From: Paraplanobispora siamensis
GTDB lineage: Bacteria; Actinomycetota; Actinomycetes; Streptosporangiales; Streptosporangiaceae
Assembly: GCF_016863175.1 (NCBI RefSeq)
Contig: NZ_BOOJ01000011.1
Coordinates: 55,993-119,992 of the forward strand
Length of the DNA: 64,000 nucleotides
Direction of reading: 5' to 3'
Below the pieces are notes generated by a model. The model was not told the origin of the DNA, ran no database searches, and saw nothing but the letters and a program-made list of their open reading frames with translations. The first letter of the stretch is position 1. Each line of letters opens with the position of its first letter. The position numbers and the translations under genes were made by a program. Positions 52,096-61,054 of this stretch are shown piece by piece.

Positions 52096-54780
52096 ATGAG
52101 ATTCGCGTCTACTCTCGGGACTGTGGAGGCTCAGTATCCCGCCCACTGGGAGGCGGACGTCGTCCTGTCGGACGGGGGCACCGCGCACGTGCGCCCGATC
52201 CGCCCCGCGGACGCGGACCGGTTGCGCGCGTTCTACTCCCGGCTCTCCGCGGAGTCCATCTACTTCCGGTTCTTCGGGCCCCGGCCCCGGCTGTCGGACC
52301 GGGAGGTCACCTGGTTCACGACCGTCGACTACGTGGACCGGGTCGCGCTGATCGCCACGATCGGCACGGAGATGGTGGCCGTGATCCGCTACGACCGGAT
52401 CGAGCCGGGGGAGGCGGAGGTCGCCTTCCTCGTCGAGGACGCCCACCAGGGCCGCGGCGTCGCCTCGGTGCTGCTGGAGCACCTGGCCGAGACCGCCAGG
52501 GAGAACGGCATCGCCAAGTTCGTCGCCGACGTCCTGCCCGCCAACCAGAAGATGATGGCGGTGCTCAAGCAGGCCGGCTACACCGCGCAGAGCCGCTTCG
52601 CCGACGGCGTCGTACGGATGACCCTCGACCTCACCCCGACCGAGACCTCCCAGGAGGTGACCGCCTCCCGCGAGCACCGGGCCGAGTCCCGCTCGATCGA
52701 GCGGCTGCTCACCCCGCGGTCGGTGGCGGTCGTCGGCGCGGGCCGGGATCCGGGCGGCGTCGGCCAGACCGTGCTGCGCAACCTGCTGGCCGCCGACTTC
52801 ACCGGCCCGGTCTACCCGGTCCACCGCGAGGCGCGCGCCGTCGCGGGCGTGCGGGCCTACCCCAGCGTGACCGCCATCGACGGCGAGGTCGACCTGGCCG
52901 TGCTCGCCGTACCGGCCGACGGGGTGATCGAGGTGGTCAAGGAGTGCGCGGAGAAGGGCGTGCGCGGGCTCATCGTCGTCTCCTCCGGATTCGGCGAGAC
53001 CGGGCCCGAGGGGCGGGCCCGCCAGGACGAGCTGGTCCGCATCGCCCGCGCGTACGGCCTGCGCGTCGTGGGCCCCAACTGCCTCGGCATCGCCAACACC
53101 GACCCCGCGGTCCGGCTGAACGCCACGCTCGCCGCGACGGTCCCCGGCCGGGGCCGGGTCGGCTTCTTCAGCCAGTCGGGCGCCCTGGGCACGGCCCTGC
53201 TGCAGCGGGTGGCCCAGCGCGGCATGGGCATCTCCTCGTTCGTCTCGGCGGGCAACCGCGCCGACGTCTCGGGCAACGACCTGCTGCAGTACTGGGAGGA
53301 GGACCACGACACCGACGTGATCCTGCTCTACCTGGAGTCGCTGGGAAACCCGCGCAAGTTCGCCCGCCTGGCGCGGCGGATCTCCCGGCGCAAGCCGATC
53401 GTGGTGGTCAAGAGCGGCGGCACCACCCAGGGCGTGCCCATCGGCCACGCCGCCCCGGTGCTCGGCCTGCCGGACACCGCGCTCAGCGCGCTGTTCGAGC
53501 AGGCCGGCGTGATCCGGGTGGATGACCTGATCCAGCAGTTCGACGTGGCGCAGCTGCTGGCCTACCAGCCGCTGCCGGCCGGTCCCCGGGTCGGCCTGGT
53601 GAGCAACTCCGACGCGCTGGCCCTGCTGGCGGTGGACGCCTGCGTGCGGGCGGGCCTGGAGCCCCGGCCGCCGGTCAACCTCGGCGCCCGCGCCGGCGCC
53701 GCCGAGTTCGGCACGGCCCTGGCCTCGCTGCTGCCGGAGGTGGACGCCGCGGTCGTGATCTACATGCCGCCTATCCCCGGCCGCTCCGACGAGGTGGCCG
53801 CCGAGCTGCTGCGCGTCTCACGCGAGGGCGGCAAGCCGGTGCTCGCCACCTTCGAGGGCAAGCTCGGCATGCCCTCCGAGCTGCGGGTCGGCACCGTGCC
53901 CGAGCGGGGTTCGATCCCGTCGTACGCGGCTCCCGAGGAGGCGGTGCGGGCCCTGGCCCACGTCGTGCGGTACGCGCGCTGGCGCGAGCAGCCGGCGGGC
54001 TCTCCCGCGGAGATCGCCGACGTCGACGCCGCCGCGGCGCGGGAACTGGTCGAGCGGACGCTGGAGGCCCCGCCGCACGCCGGCCCGCCGCGCGAGGTCC
54101 CCGGTGATCGGCCCCCGGTCGAGATCGAGGCCTCGGAGCTGGTGGCCTGCTACGGGCTGACCGTCTGGCGCGCCGAGATCGTCGGCTCGCCAGAGGAGGC
54201 CGTGGCCGCGGCCGAACGGCTGGGCTGGCCGGTGGTGCTCAAGGCCGCCGACCCGGAGGCGGCCAAGCGGGCCGGGACGGTCCGGCTGGGCCTGGCCGGT
54301 CCCGACGGGGTGCGCGACGCCTTCGCCGACCTGGCGCGCCAGCTCGGCCCCGAGGCCGTGCTCGCGGTGCAGCGGATGGTCCCGCAGCCCGCGGTGCCGA
54401 CCGTGGTGAGCGTCGTGGACGACTTCGCCTTCGGCGCGGTCGTCTCCTTCGGGCTGGGCGAGGTGACCGCGCGCCTGCTGCGGGACGAGGCCTACCGGAT
54501 GGTCCCGCTGACGCGGGAGGACGCGGCGCAGCTCATCAGGTCGCCGCGCGCCGCGCCGCTGCTGTTCGGCGAGTACGGCTACCCGCCGGTCGCGGTGGAG
54601 GCGCTGGAGGACCTGCTGGTCCGGGTCGGCAGGCTGGCCGACGACCTGCCCGAGGTGGCCAGGCTCGACCTCGATCCGGTGCTGGTGGGGGAGTCCGGGG
54701 TGATCGTCCTGGGGGCGCACGCCGTACTGCGCAGTCCCGCCGGTCCGCGGCCCGACGGCGGGCCCCGCCGGCTCAGCTGA
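52096..54780 (+). CDS. GNAT - NDP-forming acyl-CoA synthetase fusion, protein acetyltransferase (Pat) type
   Basis: About 894 aa. Residues about 15-165 are a GNAT acetyltransferase (VRPIRPADADRLRAFYSRLS; EDAHQGRGVASVLLEHLAE with the acetyl-CoA loop). The rest is an NDP-forming acetyl-CoA-synthetase-like region with CoA-binding (LLTPRSVAVVGAGRDPGGVG), SGALG, and ATP-grasp-like parts (SELVACYGLTVWRAEIVGSP; VLKAADPEAAKRAG). With the GNAT at the N-terminus this matches the Streptomyces-type Pat layout, enzymes that acetylate and switch off acyl-CoA synthetases. The start could be ATG 52096 or GTG 52123. Partner targets are elsewhere. Confidence 0.92.
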   Translation: MRFASTLGTVEAQYPAHWEADVVLSDGGTAHVRPIRPADADRLRAFYSRLSAESIYFRFFGPRPRLSDREVTWFTTVDYVDRVALIATIGTEMVAVIRYDRIEPGEAEVAFLVEDAHQGRGVASVLLEHLAETARENGIAKFVADVLPANQKMMAVLKQAGYTAQSRFADGVVRMTLDLTPTETSQEVTASREHRAESRSIERLLTPRSVAVVGAGRDPGGVGQTVLRNLLAADFTGPVYPVHREARAVAGVRAYPSVTAIDGEVDLAVLAVPADGVIEVVKECAEKGVRGLIVVSSGFGETGPEGRARQDELVRIARAYGLRVVGPNCLGIANTDPAVRLNATLAATVPGRGRVGFFSQSGALGTALLQRVAQRGMGISSFVSAGNRADVSGNDLLQYWEEDHDTDVILLYLESLGNPRKFARLARRISRRKPIVVVKSGGTTQGVPIGHAAPVLGLPDTALSALFEQAGVIRVDDLIQQFDVAQLLAYQPLPAGPRVGLVSNSDALALLAVDACVRAGLEPRPPVNLGARAGAAEFGTALASLLPEVDAAVVIYMPPIPGRSDEVAAELLRVSREGGKPVLATFEGKLGMPSELRVGTVPERGSIPSYAAPEEAVRALAHVVRYARWREQPAGSPAEIADVDAAAARELVERTLEAPPHAGPPREVPGDRPPVEIEASELVACYGLTVWRAEIVGSPEEAVAAAERLGWPVVLKAADPEAAKRAGTVRLGLAGPDGVRDAFADLARQLGPEAVLAVQRMVPQPAVPTVVSVVDDFAFGAVVSFGLGEVTARLLRDEAYRMVPLTREDAAQLIRSPRAAPLLFGEYGYPPVAVEALEDLLVRVGRLADDLPEVARLDLDPVLVGESGVIVLGAHAVLRSPAGPRPDGGPRRLS

Positions 54781-54904
54781 GCCGGGTCGCGCGCCGCGGG
54801 CCCGGAACGGCCCTCACGCCGACGGGATGGTGACGGTACGGTGTCGTGTCCCGGCCGGGGCGCTCAGGGTGAAAGAGCCCCCCGGGACAGGGCAGGATGG
54901 ACCC

Positions 54905-55495
54905 ATGAGGGAAACCCGACTCTCGTCCGCCGGCCTGCGCGACGCGATCGACCGCAGTGGCTACTATCCCGACCTGGTCGCCGACGCGGTCGAATCCGCT
55001 CTGGGCAAGGAGCAGGTGGGCGCCTACGTGGTGCACCACGAGGCCACTTTCGACCCGGCGATGGAGGTCCGCCGGCACGTCACGGTGCTGGTGCTGTCAC
55101 CCACCCGGCTGCTCGTCTGCCACACCGACGAGCACCCGGCCGTCGAGGGGGTCTCGGCCTCCCACGCCTCCACGACCACCGAGGCCGTGCGGCTGAGCCG
55201 GATCCAGTCCGTGGCCGTCACCCGGGTCGTCCCCGATCCCGCCTCCTACGTGCCGGGCGTGCCGCCCACCGAGGTCACGCTCACCATCGGCTGGGGCGCC
55301 ATCTCCCACGTCGATCTGGAGCCCGCCACCTGCGGGGACGAGAACTGCGACGCCGACCACGGATACACCGGCGCCATCACGGCCGACGACCTCTCCCTGC
55401 GGGTGAGCGAGGCGGCCGACGGACCCGAGGCGGTCTCCCACGTGCTGGCCTTCGCCAAGGCACTGTCGGAGGCCACCGCCCGCGCCGCCTCGTGA
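54905..55495 (+). CDS. DUF5998 family protein
   Basis: The 196-aa actinobacterial protein matches DUF5998: LSSAGLRDAIDRSGYYPDLV, YVVHHEATFDPAMEVRRHVT and HVDLEPATCGDENCDADHGYTG, with a small Cys-rich patch. Function is unknown; a soluble, beta-rich fold seems likely. AGGAT lies nine bases before the ATG. Its stop overlaps the GTG of the phosphodiesterase gene (GTGA), so the two are translationally coupled, as I recall for many actinomycetes. Confidence 0.87.
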   Translation: MRETRLSSAGLRDAIDRSGYYPDLVADAVESALGKEQVGAYVVHHEATFDPAMEVRRHVTVLVLSPTRLLVCHTDEHPAVEGVSASHASTTTEAVRLSRIQSVAVTRVVPDPASYVPGVPPTEVTLTIGWGAISHVDLEPATCGDENCDADHGYTGAITADDLSLRVSEAADGPEAVSHVLAFAKALSEATARAAS

Positions 55496-56613
55496 TCCCC
55501 CTCGTCCCGGCGTACGGCGAGGCCTCACTCGCCGACCTGTCCGCCTCGCTGCTGGCCGCCCTGAACCTGGGAGGGGCCAACCCCCTCGGGATCGCCCCCG
55601 CCGACCGGGTCCTGCTGTTCCTGGTCGACGGCCTGGGCGCGCAGCTGCTGCGCGCCCACCCCGAGGCGGCCCCGTTCCTGTCGTCCCGGCCGGGCCAGGT
55701 GCTCACCGCCGGCTTCCCCGCCACCACCGTGACCAGCCTGAGCACGCTCGGCACCGGGCTCACGCCGGGCGAGCACGGCATGCTGGGCTACCAGCTGGCC
55801 GTGCCCGGCGCCGGGCACCTGTTCAACTGCCTGCGCTGGACCGTCCCCGGGGAGGGCGAGCCGGCCGACCCGCAGGAGTGGCAGCCTGCCGCGACCGTCT
55901 TCGAGCGGGCCTCGCAGGCCGGGGTCGCCGTCAGCTACGTCGGCCCCTCCTATTTCGAGGGCACCGGGTTCAACCAGGCCGTCTACCGCGGCGTGCGCTT
56001 CGTCGGCGCCGACGAGATCGACGACCGGATCGAGGGGGTGCGCCGCGCGCTGGCCGAGCCCCGCGCCCACGTGACGGTCTACTACGGCGACCTGGACGCC
56101 GTCGGCCACATGGTCGGCTGGGGGACGCCGGAGTGGCTGGAGCAGCTGTCCCGGGTGGACCGGATGGCGGAGCGGCTGGCCGAGACGCTCCCGCCCGGCT
56201 CGGCGATGTACGTCACCGCCGACCACGGCATGGTCAACGCGGCGGAGCGCATCGACGCCGACACCGTCCCCGGGCTCCGCGACGGCGTCGCCCTGCTCGG
56301 CGGCGAGGCCAGGGCCAGGCACGTCTACGCCGAGCCCGGAGCGGCCGGGGACGTGCTGGCGACCTGGCGGAGCGTCCTGGCGGGGACGGCGTGGGTGGCC
56401 TCCCGGGAGGAGGCCGTCGCCTCCGGCTGGTTCGGGCCGCGCGTGCGCGACGAGTGGCTGCCGAGGATCGGCGACGTGATCGCCGTGCCGTACCTCGACG
56501 CCGTCATCACCGCCTCGGTCGCCGAGCCGCTGGAGTCGTCGTTCACCGGCTACCACGGTTCGCTGACCCCGGCCGAGCAGTACGTCCCGATGCTCGAGGT
56601 GAGCACCCGCTGA
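55492..56613 (+). CDS. Alkaline phosphatase superfamily phosphodiesterase/pyrophosphatase
   Basis: The 373-aa protein is of the nucleotide pyrophosphatase/phosphodiesterase type. Metal and nucleophile residues are seen in LLFLVDGLGAQLL (Asp), FPATTVTSLSTLGTGLTPGE (Thr nucleophile), YYGDLDAVGHMVGWGT, TADHGMVN and GYHGS. It has no signal peptide, so it acts in the cytoplasm. GTG at 55492 overlaps the DUF5998 stop (GTGA), which implies coupled translation. Substrates could be nucleotides or phosphonates; this cannot be settled here. Confidence 0.9.
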   Translation: MIPLVPAYGEASLADLSASLLAALNLGGANPLGIAPADRVLLFLVDGLGAQLLRAHPEAAPFLSSRPGQVLTAGFPATTVTSLSTLGTGLTPGEHGMLGYQLAVPGAGHLFNCLRWTVPGEGEPADPQEWQPAATVFERASQAGVAVSYVGPSYFEGTGFNQAVYRGVRFVGADEIDDRIEGVRRALAEPRAHVTVYYGDLDAVGHMVGWGTPEWLEQLSRVDRMAERLAETLPPGSAMYVTADHGMVNAAERIDADTVPGLRDGVALLGGEARARHVYAEPGAAGDVLATWRSVLAGTAWVASREEAVASGWFGPRVRDEWLPRIGDVIAVPYLDAVITASVAEPLESSFTGYHGSLTPAEQYVPMLEVSTR

Positions 56614-56672
56614 CCTCCGCACGCCCCGGCCGGATCCCGCGGCCGGGGCCGTCACGTCCGACAGGAGCCGAG

Positions 56673-57485
56673 ATGAGTCCGCTGATCACACCCGCGCAGC
56701 TGGCCGCGCTGGACGGGGCCGCCGTCCTCGACGTGCGCTGGAGGCTCGGCGGGCCGCCCGGGATCGAGTCCTACCGGGAGGGGCACATCCCGGGGGCGCT
56801 CTTCTGCGACCTGAACGCCGACCTGGCCGCCCCGGCCGGCCCCGGCGGCCGCCACCCGCTGCCGGAGGCCGATCTCTTCCAGGCCGCGATGCGCCGCCTG
56901 GGGGTCTCCGGCTCCCGGCCCGTGGTCGTCTACGACGAGGCCGACTCCACGGCCGCGGCCCGGGCCTGGTGGACGCTGCGCTACTTCGGCCACCCCGACG
57001 TGCGGGTCCTCGACGGCGGCCTGCGCGCCTGGACCGCCGAGGGGCGCCCGCTGGCCAAGGAGACGCCCGAGCCGCCGCCGGGCGACTTCACCGCTCGGCC
57101 GGGCGGCATGCCCGTGCTCGGCGCCGAGGAGGCCGCGGCCCTGGCCGCCGACGGCGTCCTGCTGGACGCGCGGGCCGCGGAGCGCTACAGGGGAGAGGTC
57201 GAGCCGATCGACCCCGTCGCCGGGCACATCCCCGGCGCGGTCAGCGCCCCCACCGGGGCGAACGTCGACCCGAGCGGCCGCTTCCACCTGCCGGACTTCC
57301 TGCGCGAGCGGTTCAACACCCTCGGGGCGGTGCCCGGGATCGAGGTCGGCGCCTACTGCGGCTCCGGGGTGACGGCCGCCCACCAGGTGCTCGCCCTGGA
57401 GGTGGCGGGCATCCCCGCCGCCCTCTACGTGGGCTCCTGGTCCCACTGGGTGACCGACCCCTCCCGGCCGGTCGCCACCGGCTGA
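56673..57485 (+). CDS. Rhodanese-type sulfurtransferase
   Basis: A 270-aa two-domain sulfurtransferase of the thiosulfate/3-mercaptopyruvate class. The first, inactive rhodanese domain spans about 1-120 (AVLDVRWRLGG; PVVVYDEADSTAAARAWWTL). The second has the catalytic Cys229 in YCGSGVTAAHQ. The loop CGSGVT fits 3-mercaptopyruvate sulfurtransferase (CG[S/T]GVT) better than thiosulfate types (CRKGVT). ATG at 56673 follows AGGAG. Its last 61 bases overlap the end of the CHAT gene on the other strand. Confidence 0.92.
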   Translation: MSPLITPAQLAALDGAAVLDVRWRLGGPPGIESYREGHIPGALFCDLNADLAAPAGPGGRHPLPEADLFQAAMRRLGVSGSRPVVVYDEADSTAAARAWWTLRYFGHPDVRVLDGGLRAWTAEGRPLAKETPEPPPGDFTARPGGMPVLGAEEAAALAADGVLLDARAAERYRGEVEPIDPVAGHIPGAVSAPTGANVDPSGRFHLPDFLRERFNTLGAVPGIEVGAYCGSGVTAAHQVLALEVAGIPAALYVGSWSHWVTDPSRPVATG

Positions 57486-60472
57486 TCGCCGTACCCGAAA
57501 CAGGCGAACCCGGCCACCCCGGTCATCGCGCTCGCCCGGGTCAGCGCGGGCGCGGGCGGGTGACCGGCGGCCAGGAGAGTGTGGAAGGCGGTCATCAGCG
57601 CCAGCGTCTCCTCATCGCGCACCGGCACCAGCCCGGCCACCACGCACCGCGTCCCCAGGGACAGGAACGTCCCCGCCAGCCCCAGCGGCGCCCCGTCGGC
57701 CGGCGCGTGCGCCATCCCCGTGTCGCAGGCCGACAGCACCACCAGGTCCGGTGGGGTACGGAGCCGCAGCAGGTCGTAGGCCATGAGCCGGCCGTCGTCC
57801 AGGTCGATGCCGGACAGCAGCGGGCTGCGCGCGCAGAACGTCCCGTGCGCGGCCAGATGGGCCACCGCCGCCCGCTCCAGCGCCGCCATCACCGCGGCCC
57901 GGTTCGCCGCCACCCGCTCGGCCCCCGGCCGCCGGTCCCGGACCATGTCGGCCTCGTCCCCGGCGTACCGCAACCGGGGCCCGGCCACCACGACAGTCCT
58001 GGCCCCGGGTACGGCTCCCGCCCGGTGTGCGGTCAGCCAGGCGGCGGCGCTCGCGGCGACGGTCACCGGGCGGTCGGCGTTCGACGGCAGAACCGGCCAG
58101 GGCAGGGTGTGCAGGGCCCCGGCCGGTACGACCACCAGGGGCCGGTCGCCCAGGCGGCCGAGCAGCGGGCCCAGGACCAGCCGTTCCACCGCGGCCGCCT
58201 CCCCGGCCGTGCCGGTCGCCGGTCCGTCGCGCAGGTGCGTCCGGCGCAGGCCGTACCGGAGCCTGACCGTGGCCTCGGCGACGGCGGCGAAGGGTCCCAG
58301 GCGGCACAGCGTGATCCGGCCGGAGACGATCGCGACGGCGACCAGCTCGTCACCGTGACGGACGAACTCCACCAGCGCCGTCTCACCCAGCGCGGCCCGC
58401 AGCTCCCCCAGGGGCGGAGCCGCCGGCCGCCCGGCGCCGCCGGCGACCCCCCTCCACCGCTCCGCCCAGGCCAGCACCGTCCCGCCCCTGCCGGTCTCCA
58501 GCGCGAGCGCCAGCCCGAGCGCCGCCAGCGGCTCCGCCTCCCGCACCGCCTGAGCCCGCACCGCGGGATCCTCCCCGGCCTCCTGCACCGCATCCGTCCC
58601 GGTCGCCCACGCCGCCCCGATCCCGTCAGCAGGTGCCATTCCGGCGGCGAGCGCCTCCGCCGTGCCGGTGCCGGTGGCGCCCGGGAGCGCCGGTTCGCTG
58701 CGGATGCCGGTCCTGGCGAGCAGGGACGCTCTGGCACCGGCCCGGGCCAGCCCCGCCAGGATCGCGGCGAACGCTCCCCGCCGGTCTCCCCGAAGCACCC
58801 GCCGCAGGGCGGTCGCCCGATAGGCCGCCACCCCGTGCCCGGCCGGAGCCGGTAGAGCGAGCTGTTCACCGGCGGTGCGGTCGTCGCCCAGCCGGATCGC
58901 CAGCTCCGCGGCGGTGAGCCGGAGAGGCCCCGAAGGCTGGCCCGTCCGGTCGAGGTCGTCGGCGCACGCCACCATCTCGGCGAGCAGCCGTTCACCGGCT
59001 CCCTGCCCCGGCTCGCCGCCTGCCCCCGCATCGTCCGGCGCGGTCGCGGGCCGGGTGCGGAAGGGCGTGGGGGCGCCGGGGAAGGCGAGCCGGAGGCGGG
59101 CGCGCAGGACGATCTCGGTGGCCAGGGGGACCGAGGACCGCCTGCCGTGCGCGAGAAGCTCGGACCGGGCCAGCTCCGCGCTCACGAGGGCGCTGTGCGC
59201 GTCGCCGGTGCGCAGCTCCACCTCGGCCAGCGTCAGCCGGGCCTCCGCCAGGGCCGTCGCGGCGCCCGCGGCCTCCAGCTCCGGGACGGCGAGATCCAGC
59301 AGCGCCCGAGCCTCCCCGGGCAGGTGGGCGGCGATCAGCGCCTGGGCGAGGTCGCAGCGGACGGTGGCCAGCCGTTCCGGGCAGCCGAACAGGCTCCGTT
59401 CCGCGCGCAGGTACGCCGCGAACGCCGCCGGGAGATCACCGCGCCTGGCCGCCAGGAACGGCAGGTTGCCCTCGGCCAGCGCGAGCACGTGGGTGAGCCC
59501 CGCCGCCCGCGCCAGCTCCGCGCTCCGCCGCAGGTCCCTCTCCGCGGCCGTGAAGTCCTCCAGATAGACGCGGGCGATGCCCCGGTTCAGCAGCGCCCCG
59601 GCGAGGAAGACCTGGTCCTCGCCGAGGACGGCCACGGCATGGTCGCAGCGGCGGATCGCGTCGTCATGACGGCCGAGCCGCATCAGCGCCGACGCCCGGT
59701 TCACGCCGAGCATGGCGATCTCGGACGGGGTGAGGTACGGCTCCGCCTCGCGGGCGAGGGCGAGGGCCTGCTCGGGACGGCCCAGTTCGGTCTGCACGGG
59801 AACGAGGGAGAGCCGCGCCTGGGCGGCCCTCCGGGGCGACCCGGCCGCGACGGCGAGGCGCACGGATCGCAGGAGGTGCTCCTCGGCCAGCGGAAGGTCT
59901 CCCAGCTCCCGCGCGGCCAGGGCCAGCGCCCGGTACGCCACCGCGGCCGCCTCCGGGCCCTCTCCTCCCGGAGAGGAACGCGCCCGGCCGGCCGCTTCGG
60001 CACGGCCGTCCGGAGAGAGACGGGCGGGGCCGGTCGCTCCGGGATGACTGTCCGAGAGGGGACTTGCCCGGTCGAGCATTTCGGCACGGCCGTCCGGAGA
60101 GAGACGGGCGGGGCCGGTCGCTTCGAGATGGTCGCTGTCCGGAGCGGGACGTGCCGGGCCTTCCGCGTGGTCGTCTTCCGCCCGGGGATCCGTCCACCGG
60201 TCCGCTCCGCCGTACAACCCGTACGGCGAGGCGTCCCATTCGAGACCCGCGCTGATCCCGTCACCGGCTGCGAGGGTGGCGAGTACGGCGTCCGCCAGGG
60301 TGCGGGCGGTGGTGGGGTCGGTGGCGGCCAGGCGGATCGCGTGTTCGGCCTCGGCGATGAGGGTACCGGCCGTCTTCACGTCATGCGGGCACCGGAGCGG
60401 CGGGTCCTCCCCACGGGAGGGCACGGCGGGGGCGGGAGGAGGGCGGTGACCGGTGGAGGGGACGGCGGTCAC
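57425..60472 (-). CDS. TPR-CHAT domain protease
   Basis: The 1015-aa protein has a disordered N-terminal region (about 90-175), helical TPR-like repeats (about 180-480: LALAREAEPYLTPSEIAMLG, LLNRGIARVYLEDFTAAERD, LAEVELRTGDAHSALVSAEL), a middle helical region, and a C-terminal CHAT caspase-like domain. His876 in VAHLAAHGTF and Cys916 in VVLSACDTG form the predicted cysteine-protease dyad. CHAT proteins are caspase/separase relatives that act in bacterial conflict and programmed death systems. GTG at 60472 abuts the stop of the upstream gene (TAAGTG). It ends 61 bases inside the convergent rhodanese gene. In the same direction upstream lie a small protein, a sigma factor and an S8 protease. 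Confidence 0.9.
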   Translation of the reverse strand: MTAVPSTGHRPPPAPAVPSRGEDPPLRCPHDVKTAGTLIAEAEHAIRLAATDPTTARTLADAVLATLAAGDGISAGLEWDASPYGLYGGADRWTDPRAEDDHAEGPARPAPDSDHLEATGPARLSPDGRAEMLDRASPLSDSHPGATGPARLSPDGRAEAAGRARSSPGGEGPEAAAVAYRALALAARELGDLPLAEEHLLRSVRLAVAAGSPRRAAQARLSLVPVQTELGRPEQALALAREAEPYLTPSEIAMLGVNRASALMRLGRHDDAIRRCDHAVAVLGEDQVFLAGALLNRGIARVYLEDFTAAERDLRRSAELARAAGLTHVLALAEGNLPFLAARRGDLPAAFAAYLRAERSLFGCPERLATVRCDLAQALIAAHLPGEARALLDLAVPELEAAGAATALAEARLTLAEVELRTGDAHSALVSAELARSELLAHGRRSSVPLATEIVLRARLRLAFPGAPTPFRTRPATAPDDAGAGGEPGQGAGERLLAEMVACADDLDRTGQPSGPLRLTAAELAIRLGDDRTAGEQLALPAPAGHGVAAYRATALRRVLRGDRRGAFAAILAGLARAGARASLLARTGIRSEPALPGATGTGTAEALAAGMAPADGIGAAWATGTDAVQEAGEDPAVRAQAVREAEPLAALGLALALETGRGGTVLAWAERWRGVAGGAGRPAAPPLGELRAALGETALVEFVRHGDELVAVAIVSGRITLCRLGPFAAVAEATVRLRYGLRRTHLRDGPATGTAGEAAAVERLVLGPLLGRLGDRPLVVVPAGALHTLPWPVLPSNADRPVTVAASAAAWLTAHRAGAVPGARTVVVAGPRLRYAGDEADMVRDRRPGAERVAANRAAVMAALERAAVAHLAAHGTFCARSPLLSGIDLDDGRLMAYDLLRLRTPPDLVVLSACDTGMAHAPADGAPLGLAGTFLSLGTRCVVAGLVPVRDEETLALMTAFHTLLAAGHPPAPALTRASAMTGVAGFACFGYGDQPVATGREGSVTQWDQEPT
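59996..60122 (-). repeat. 43-bp exact direct repeat within the CHAT gene linker
   Basis: A 43-base sequence at 59996-60038 recurs exactly at 60080-60122. The 84-base period equals 28 codons, so the linker peptide motif GPARLSPDGRAE appears twice in frame. It indicates length variation in a disordered tether and not in the catalytic part. Confidence 0.9.
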
Positions 60473-60937
60473 TTACGGCCGGATCCGGGTCCAGGAGGTC
60501 GCGACGGGGGGACGGTCCTCGCGGTGGCATACCACGCTGAACCAGCCGGGCGGAAGACCCGTGACCGCGAACCTGCCCGCCGGGGAGAGCACGCGCGACT
60601 CGGTCAGGCAGGGAGTGCGGATCTCGACCCATGTGCTGGCCTCCTGGCGGGGGGAGACCTGCCCGGCCAGATCGATCAGGCCGTCGGCGGAGTCGACCTC
60701 CAGATCGACGGTGAGGTCACCGGCGTCGAACCGGAGCAGCCGGGCCTGATCGTCCGCGCGCACGCCGGAGGGGGCGGGTACGGTCGTCCGCCGGGCCGTG
60801 ACCGCGCCGGGCAGCCGCAGGGAGAACGCGGCCCTGGCGGCGGTCGTGACGTGGTCGGGCACGGGATCACGGTCCGCCGCCAGATGAAGGAAGGCGATCA
60901 GGCACTCGTCGTCGGGACGGTGGGGACCTGACGTCAC
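60473..60937 (-). CDS. Small beta-rich protein of the CHAT cluster
   Basis: The 154-aa product has a short helical N-terminus (DDECLIAFLHLAADRDPVPD, then HVTTAARAAFSLR) and a beta-sandwich-like remainder (RLLRFDAGDLTVDLEVDSAD; LAGQVSPRQEASTWVEIRTP; GRFAVTGLPPGWFSVVCH), reminiscent of carboxypeptidase-regulatory or transthyretin-like folds. I cannot assign a family. AGGAG lies eight bases before the GTG at 60937. The stop TAA directly touches the GTG start of the CHAT gene, so the two are translated as a pair. It may act as an adaptor, inhibitor or substrate of the protease. Confidence 0.75.
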   Translation of the reverse strand: MTSGPHRPDDECLIAFLHLAADRDPVPDHVTTAARAAFSLRLPGAVTARRTTVPAPSGVRADDQARLLRFDAGDLTVDLEVDSADGLIDLAGQVSPRQEASTWVEIRTPCLTESRVLSPAGRFAVTGLPPGWFSVVCHREDRPPVATSWTRIRP

Positions 60938-60950
60938 GATGTCGTCTCCT

Positions 60951-61054
60951 GGGAGGTCAGGGCTGTCACGGTGTCGTCCTGCAGGGCGGGGGATGAGGTC
61001 ACGGCATCGTTCCGTGACCGCCGGGAGGCCAGGGCTGTCACGGCGTCGGCCTGC
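60951..61054. repeat. 32-bp imperfect direct repeat around the sigma-factor 3' end
   Basis: GGGAGGTCAGGGCTGTCACG and the following 12 bases (60951-60982) recur with a few changes at 61023-61054, a period of 72 bases. The second copy covers the stop of the sigma gene; the first is upstream of the small gene. Confidence 0.7.
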
